NCBI RefSeq assembly: GCF_011421595.1
Contig: NZ_WTLH01000028.1
Span: forward strand, 1 to 45,248
DNA from: Streptomyces sp. YIM 98790
GTDB lineage: Bacteria > Actinomycetota > Actinomycetes > Streptomycetales > Streptomycetaceae
DNA: 45,248 nt
Direction: 5' to 3'
Shown here: piece by piece, positions 41,180-45,248 of the stretch
Layout of the letters: each line of letters begins with the position of its first letter
Numbering within the stretch: position 1 is the first letter of the stretch
Program-made: the position numbers and the translations under genes
Notes under the pieces: generated by a model
Seen by the model: only the letters and a program-made list of their open reading frames with translations
Told to the model about the DNA's origin: nothing
The model's database searches: none

Positions 41180-41752
41180 GTGGAAGAACCGGTTTCCCCC
41201 GCGGCGTCCGCGCGTGAGCAGGCGTTCGCCCGGTACGTGCTGCCCGAGGTGGAGGTGCTGCTGCGGGTGGCGATGACGCTGACCGCGCAGCCGGCGGACG
41301 CCGAGGATCTGGTGCAGGACACCCTCATCCGCGCCTACCGGGCGGTGGACCGCTTCGACGGCCGGCACCCGCGGGCCTGGCTGCTGACGATTCTGCGGCG
41401 CACCGAGATCAGCCGGAACCGGAGCCGGCGTCCCTACCTGCTGGACGACCCGGATGAGGAACTGGAACGGCTGGCAGGGCCGCCGCCGGGAGCGGCCGGC
41501 GCCACCCCGGAGGACGTGGTGGTGGGGGAGACCTTCGACGCGGTGGTGGACGCCGCGCTGGCCGCACTGCCGGTCAAGCACCGGCAGGTGGTGGCGTTGG
41601 TGGACGTGGAGGGCCTGTCCTACGCCGAGGCAGCGCAGGTGCTGGACGTCCCGGAGGGCACGGTGATGAGCAGACTGCACCGGGCGCGCAAGCGGATCAG
41701 GATGAGGCTTCAGGCGGCGGGGCTGACAGGCACGAGGCGGGGTGCGATGTGA
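41180..41752 (+). CDS. ECF-type RNA polymerase sigma factor
   Basis: A 190-residue sigma factor. Sigma-2 region: FARYVLPEVEVLLRVAMTLTAQPADAEDLVQDTLIRAYRAVDRFDGRHPRAWLLTILRRTEISRNRSRRP. Sigma-4 region: DAALAALPVKHRQVVALVDVEGLSYAEAAQVLDVPEGTVMSRLHRARKRIRMRL. GTG 41180 has a weak ribosome site, so the start is approximate. It overlaps the zf-HC2 gene, its probable anti-sigma factor. Confidence 0.92.
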   Translation: MEEPVSPAASAREQAFARYVLPEVEVLLRVAMTLTAQPADAEDLVQDTLIRAYRAVDRFDGRHPRAWLLTILRRTEISRNRSRRPYLLDDPDEELERLAGPPPGAAGATPEDVVVGETFDAVVDAALAALPVKHRQVVALVDVEGLSYAEAAQVLDVPEGTVMSRLHRARKRIRMRLQAAGLTGTRRGAM

Positions 41753-42066
41753 CAAGCCGATGGACAACCTGGTGGCGCGGCCGCTTCCCGGCCCGGCGCC
41801 GCCGCGTGATGCAGTGCGCCCAGGTGGCGCAGGTCCTCCAGGCATACCTGGACGGGGAGATCGACGAGGCCACCGCCCGGCGGGTGGCCGATCATGTCGA
41901 AGACTGCCGCCGCTGCGGCCTGGAAGCCACCGTCTACCGGGAGATCAAGGCCTCCCTGGCCCGCCGCCAGGCCCCGCCGCCGGACGCGGTGGCCCGGCTG
42001 GAGGCATTCGGGGAATCGTTGCTGCGCGACGGTGGCGGCCGGAGCGGGCCGCGGGAGAACGCGTGA
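41749..42066 (+). CDS. Zinc-binding anti-sigma factor (zf-HC2)
   Basis: A 105-residue soluble protein. The ZAS motif lies in MQCAQVAQVLQAYLDGEIDEATARRVADHVEDCRRC: His followed by CRRC (HX3CX2C), plus an upstream Cys. There is no membrane helix, so it is a cytosolic, possibly redox-responsive type. GTG 41749 overlaps the sigma stop (GTGA), and its own end overlaps the next gene in the same way. It should hold the ECF sigma factor inactive until a thiol or other stress. Confidence 0.88.
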   Translation: MTSRWTTWWRGRFPARRRRVMQCAQVAQVLQAYLDGEIDEATARRVADHVEDCRRCGLEATVYREIKASLARRQAPPPDAVARLEAFGESLLRDGGGRSGPRENA

Positions 42067-42803
42067 CCGCTGACGCCGGCCGCGCGGGCCTGTCGGCCGC
42101 GGCGGTGGCCCTGCTGCCGGGCAGCCGGGCAGCGACCGACGCGCTGCTGGCGGGCCTGCGCGCCGACGGATGGGGCAGCCCCTCAGCGTGGCTGCGCTTC
42201 GTCGGCCGGGCGAGCCGCCGCTCCGTGGTGCAGGCGGCCCTCCGGCCCGGCGCGCTGCTGGAGGTGACCGTGCTGCACGGCGCCGCCCTGGCCGCCACCC
42301 GAGGCAGGGGTCGGTACTGGGTGGCGGGCAGCTGGCTGCTCGCCGCCACGCATCTGGGGCTTCTTCAGGAGCGCAGCCATCTCTCCCTGGCGGATGTCCT
42401 CACCCTGGCCCGGGCGAACCTTCCGGCGCTGCCCGCCGGACGTTCCCGCTGGGCCGGGGCGCTGGCGATCGGCCTGGACCTGGCCGACGGCCGTCTGGCC
42501 CGCCACCGCCGCACGGTCACGCCCTTCGGCGCCTATGCCGACCATCTGGCGGATGCCGCGTTCTGGACCCACCTGGCGCTGCGACGCGAGCCCGACCGCC
42601 GCCTGCGCACCGCCGCGCTGGTGGCCTGGGCCGCTCCGGTGGCCGCGGTGACCGCGGTGAGTGTGGCCCGGGGGCGGATGGCGCAGGCCCCGCGGCCGGT
42701 GCTGCTGCGCCCGGCGGCGGCCATGCAGGCGGTGCTGGCCGCCCGGCAGCTCGCGGGGGTCAGCCGGCCTGGTCGCGCAGGCGGTCGGGGTCGAGGATGG
42801 TGA
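42063..42803 (+). CDS. CDP-alcohol phosphatidyltransferase family membrane protein
   Basis: A 246-residue protein. The family motif DX2DGX2ARX8GX3DX3D is complete in LDLADGRLARHRRTVTPFGAYADHLADAAFW, with hydrophobic helices around it (WLLAATHLGLL, ALVAWAAPVAAVTAVSVA). The family joins a CDP-linked lipid to an alcohol in the membrane. GTG 42063 overlaps the anti-sigma stop, so a lipid enzyme is built into the sigma operon. The last 44 bases overlap the convergent Crp-Fnr gene. Confidence 0.82.
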   Translation: MTADAGRAGLSAAAVALLPGSRAATDALLAGLRADGWGSPSAWLRFVGRASRRSVVQAALRPGALLEVTVLHGAALAATRGRGRYWVAGSWLLAATHLGLLQERSHLSLADVLTLARANLPALPAGRSRWAGALAIGLDLADGRLARHRRTVTPFGAYADHLADAAFWTHLALRREPDRRLRTAALVAWAAPVAAVTAVSVARGRMAQAPRPVLLRPAAAMQAVLAARQLAGVSRPGRAGGRGRGW

Positions 42804-43485
42804 TCCGGCCGCGGGCGAGTTTCAGCAGGCCGCGGTCGGCGTAGTCGTGCAGGACCTTGGTGGTGGTCTCCCGGGAGGTCCCGGCGAGGGCGGCGAGCTG
42901 TTCGTGGGTGAGGGCCACCTGCGGGTGGCGGGCTCCGGGCCGCAGGGCGGCGGCGGTGCGGGTCCCGGACCGTTCGGCGGTGAGGGTGGTCAGGGTGGTG
43001 GCGATGCGCTGGGGCACGGTCTTGAAGACGGAGTCGGACAGGCGCTGCTCCAGGTCGGCCAGGCGGCGGCCGAGGATGGCGGTGATGCGGGCGGCGGCCA
43101 GCAGGAACCGCTGCACGTCGGCCCGGGACATCACGCACACCGTGACCTCCTCCAGGGCTTCGGCGAAGTTGTCGTACATCCGCTGCCCGAGCAGGATCAT
43201 CTCGCCGAAGATGGTGCCGGGGGTGATGATGGCGCAGGTCAGGGCTCGGCCGTCGGCGGAGACGCGGAAGATGCGGATCCGTCCGCGTTTGAGGATGAAC
43301 AGTGTCTCGACCGGCTGGTGCGGGGTGTGCAGCAGTTCGCCGGCGGCGTAGGTCTTCATGGGCGCCGCTTCCGAGATGGCGGCCATCTCCGTCTCGTCGA
43401 GGTCGCGGAAGATGTCCACCTCGGACATGCACCAGGTGCGGTCCGGGTCCTCTCCCTGCCCGGCGGGGTCCAGGGCTGCGTTCAC
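42760..43485 (-). CDS. Crp/Fnr family transcriptional regulator
   Basis: About 241 residues from GTG 43485 (AGGAG upstream); ATG 43428 is an alternative. A cyclic-nucleotide-type effector domain (about 20-140: GELLHTPHQPVETLFILKRGRIRIFRVSADGRALTCAIITPGTIFGEMILLGQ) is joined by a long helix to a winged helix (QVALTHEQLAALAGTSRETTTKVLHDYADRGLLKLARGRITILDPDRL). It lacks the Fnr Cys cluster; one Cys is in WCMSEVDIF near the start. Ligand unknown. Its 3' end overlaps the convergent transferase gene. Confidence 0.9.
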   Translation of the reverse strand: MNAALDPAGQGEDPDRTWCMSEVDIFRDLDETEMAAISEAAPMKTYAAGELLHTPHQPVETLFILKRGRIRIFRVSADGRALTCAIITPGTIFGEMILLGQRMYDNFAEALEEVTVCVMSRADVQRFLLAAARITAILGRRLADLEQRLSDSVFKTVPQRIATTLTTLTAERSGTRTAAALRPGARHPQVALTHEQLAALAGTSRETTTKVLHDYADRGLLKLARGRITILDPDRLRDQAG

Positions 43486-43667
43486 CTGGTTGATCTCCTC
43501 GCGTCGTCCGGGGGCCCAGGGCGGCGGCGCCGCCCCCCAGGCCGGTGCGGCCAGCGTCGCCGCGTGTCCGGGAAGACAGTAGTGCAGCTCCTGCCTGCTA
43601 CTGCCGGTTGCCGGGTCCGGCCCCGCACGCCGCGGGGCCGGACCGGTTCCTGTGCCGTCGCCGCTCA

Positions 43668-44165
43668 TCACGAGCCGCCCGTACGGCCGCCGGCCATGGC
43701 CTTGGCGATGAAGGCGTAGGCCAGGCCCAGCAGGGCGCCGAAGACCAGGTGGGCGCCGAGGCTGGAGCGGGTCACGTCGTTCAGCTCGAAGACCGGCATG
43801 CCCATATTCGCCGGCATGATCCACAGCGCGCCCAGCACCCACCAGGCCACGCCGTAGACCAGGCCCAGCAGCACCCCGGGCACCGGGCCGCGCACCAGGT
43901 GGCCGAGCAGCACGCCGAAGCCCGCCCCGGCGCTGACGGCGATGGCCAGGTGGATCAGCCAGCCGGCGAGTGCGCTGGTGGAGCCGAGCAGCCCGGCGAC
44001 CATGGTGATCATGGCGGTGTCCATCATCGGCTTCGAGACGGACATCCAGATGCCCATGCCGATCCCGCCGACGAGGCCGCCGGCCGCGCCCCACAGGGCG
44101 TGCACGGGAAGGACGGCGGTGCGCGGGGAGACGTGCACGGTGGTCGGGGATGTGGTGGCAGTCAT
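43668..44165 (-). CDS. Integral membrane protein
   Basis: A 165-residue protein, ATG 44165 behind GGAAGGAACC, with four to five hydrophobic segments (VHALWGAAGGLVGGIGMGIWMSV, ITMVAGLLGSTSALAGWLIHLAIAVSAGAGFGVLLGHL, GVLLGLVYGVAWWVLGALWIM, LGAHLVFGALLGLAYAFIA). Its Met- and Gly-rich plan and the ending HLVFGALLGLAYA resemble the product at 26309. It is followed in the same direction by the Crp-Fnr gene. Function unknown. Confidence 0.75.
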   Translation of the reverse strand: MTATTSPTTVHVSPRTAVLPVHALWGAAGGLVGGIGMGIWMSVSKPMMDTAMITMVAGLLGSTSALAGWLIHLAIAVSAGAGFGVLLGHLVRGPVPGVLLGLVYGVAWWVLGALWIMPANMGMPVFELNDVTRSSLGAHLVFGALLGLAYAFIAKAMAGGRTGGS

Positions 44166-44251
44166 GGTGAGGTTCCTTCCTCGGTCCGGGAGTTTCCGCT
44201 CCGTTCCTTTCCGACGCTAGAAGGGGGGCAGGGCAGTGAATGTGACGGCGC

Positions 44252-45088
44252 TCACGCTTCTGCCGCCGGTTTCTCGGCGATGAGGAGGGCGTAGCCGAGG
44301 TGGCCGCCGGCCACCGCGCGGCGGGCGGCGGCCAGGGCGGGGCGGGCGGCCTGCGGGCCGCCGTCCAGCCCGGCGGCGGCCAGCTTGCCGGGGGCGGTCA
44401 TGGCCAGCAGTTTCAGCCGGGCCTCGATCTGATCGATCATGCGCAGCAGGGCCTGGTCGTGGCGTTCGGTGCGCAGCACGCGCAGCCCGGCGGCGGCCAG
44501 CAGCCGGGCGTACTCGTCCAGGGGGCGGGCGTCGGCGACACAGGCGATACGGGCGGCGAGGCCGGTGAGATCCGGGGGCAGGCGGCCGGCGTCGGCGGTG
44601 ACATCGCTGATGCCGGCCCGGCCGCCGGGCCGCAGCACCCGGGCGAACTCGGCCGCCGCCCGCGCCTTGTCCGGGAAGGTGCACAGCGCGCACTCGCAGA
44701 TCACAGCGTCGAACGCGCCGTCCGGGCAGGGCAGATGCTCGGCGTCGCCGGTGGCGAAGGTGACCCGGTCGGCGAGCCCGGCCGCCTGGGCCGCGCCGGT
44801 GGCCAGCGCGGTGTGGGCGGGGGAGTAGTCCACCCCGTGGGCGGTGATCCCGCGGTGGGCGTCGGCGAGCAGCAGCGCGGTGGTGCCGCGCCCGCTCGCC
44901 ACGTCCAGCAGGCGGCGGCCGGGCGCCAGGCCGAGGGCGTCGGCCAGGCGGCGGGTGAGCGCCGTGCCGCCGGGGTGGTAGGACTCCCCCAGCAGCAGGA
45001 CCACGACATCGCGGGCGTAGGCGTCGGCGCAGCAGGACTTGAGCTGCTCGGCCGCGTGGGCGTCAGGCTGGGCGTCAGGCGTGGTCAT
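44252..45088 (-). CDS. Cys-rich class I SAM-dependent methyltransferase
   Basis: A 278-residue protein from ATG 45088; GTG 45097 also fits. Rossmann motif I LLDVASGRGTTALLLAD, motif II HGVDYS, GDAEHLPCPDGAFDAVICECALCTFPDKARAAAEFARVLRPGG. Two Cys precede the fold (LKSCCADAY) and more sit near the substrate face (CECALC). This Cys pattern recalls ArsM-type arsenite methyltransferases and suggests a metalloid or thiophilic-metal substrate, but the match is by impression only. It overlaps the end of the upstream gene. Confidence 0.75.
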   Translation of the reverse strand: MTTPDAQPDAHAAEQLKSCCADAYARDVVVLLLGESYHPGGTALTRRLADALGLAPGRRLLDVASGRGTTALLLADAHRGITAHGVDYSPAHTALATGAAQAAGLADRVTFATGDAEHLPCPDGAFDAVICECALCTFPDKARAAAEFARVLRPGGRAGISDVTADAGRLPPDLTGLAARIACVADARPLDEYARLLAAAGLRVLRTERHDQALLRMIDQIEARLKLLAMTAPGKLAAAGLDGGPQAARPALAAARRAVAGGHLGYALLIAEKPAAEA

Positions 45089-45248
45089 GGCCGTCACCGG
45101 GGGTGTCGCGCAGGGTTTTGGAGCCGTGGGGGGTGTCGGTGAGGCGGTCGGCCAGCGGCAGGGCGTTGGGCGCGACGTCGGCGACCGGCACGCCGGACTG
45201 CTGCGCCCGGACCTGTTCGCGGTAGCCGGCGGAGTTGTAGGCGCAGAA
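45075..45248 (-). CDS. C-terminal end of an unidentified gene (cut by window edge)
   Basis: The last 57 residues (FCAYNSAGYREQVRAQQSGVPVADVAPNALPLADRLTDTP...GHDHA) run in from the right edge. The stop at 45075-45077 overlaps the methyltransferase start, so the two are co-translated. The fragment is soluble, with one Cys and a His-rich end. I do not recognise the family. Confidence 0.6.
   Translation of the reverse strand, partial: FCAYNSAGYREQVRAQQSGVPVADVAPNALPLADRLTDTPHGSKTLRDTPGDGHDHA

Overview
The window is very GC-rich, with Streptomyces-type codon use (third position almost always G or C, many GTG starts, GTGA/ATGA gene overlaps) and Streptomyces-like families: zf-HC2 anti-sigma factor, DesK-type kinase, GH15 glucoamylase-like enzyme, DUF427, DUF2795. 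I read it as an accessory region of a Streptomyces or close relative, probably a chromosome arm or large plasmid. No rRNA, tRNA, CRISPR array or intact transposase was seen.

Layout. 1-1.4 kb: MFS exporter (cut by the window edge) divergent from a TetR regulator. 1.4-11.2 kb: a MerR regulator coupled to release factor 3, a zinc-ribbon protein, DUF2795 and a small protein, a second MerR divergent from a SulP permease, and a phosphofructokinase flanked by two paralogous unknown proteins. 11.5-15.2 kb: ABC exporter plus two-component system, in which the ATPase has an in-frame stop and the response regulator has frameshifts. 15.4-19.1 kb: hemerythrin-like protein, CmcI-like methyltransferase, and a HelD-type RNA polymerase recycling helicase. 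19.2-22.9 kb: a small defence island: integrase remnant, a two-gene short-Argonaute system (DUF4365 nuclease-APAZ protein plus catalytically dead MID-PIWI Argonaute, SPARDA-like), a PIN-domain remnant and a remnant of a second HelD gene. 23-29 kb: flavin disulfide reductase, three small membrane proteins (two are convergent paralogs), redoxin-VKOR pair and a Cys-rich copper-storage protein. 29.1-31 kb: gene graveyard (frameshifted NTF2-like gene, arsR copy, P-type ATPase tail, MerR tail, HAD dehalogenase). 31.1-36.1 kb: mercury locus (CcdA, thioredoxin-like lipoprotein, membrane protein and ArsR, divergent from merA and a frameshifted merB). 36.4-45.2 kb: multicopper oxidase and partner, GH15 enzyme, DUF427, ECF sigma/anti-sigma/CDP-alcohol transferase operon, Crp-Fnr regulator, membrane protein, Cys-rich methyltransferase and the tail of another gene.

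Two things stand out. First, eight promoters between 1.38 and 16.97 kb carry one recognisable palindrome with a TAGRGT/TAGGTT-like -10 at its right edge, the architecture of MerR-activated promoters. The downstream genes are merR-prfC, the zinc-ribbon gene, DUF2795, sulP, both paralogs, pfkA and helD. This looks like a local MerR regulon that joins ribosome and RNA polymerase rescue factors with sulfate transport and glycolysis; I know of no description of it. Second, the short Argonaute operon is a probable SPARDA-type abortive-infection system, rarely noted in actinomycetes.

Several genes carry frameshifts at G/C runs (response regulator, NTF2-like gene, HAD dehalogenase, merB). Either this region is decaying or the assembly has homopolymer errors; the two cannot be separated from the sequence alone.
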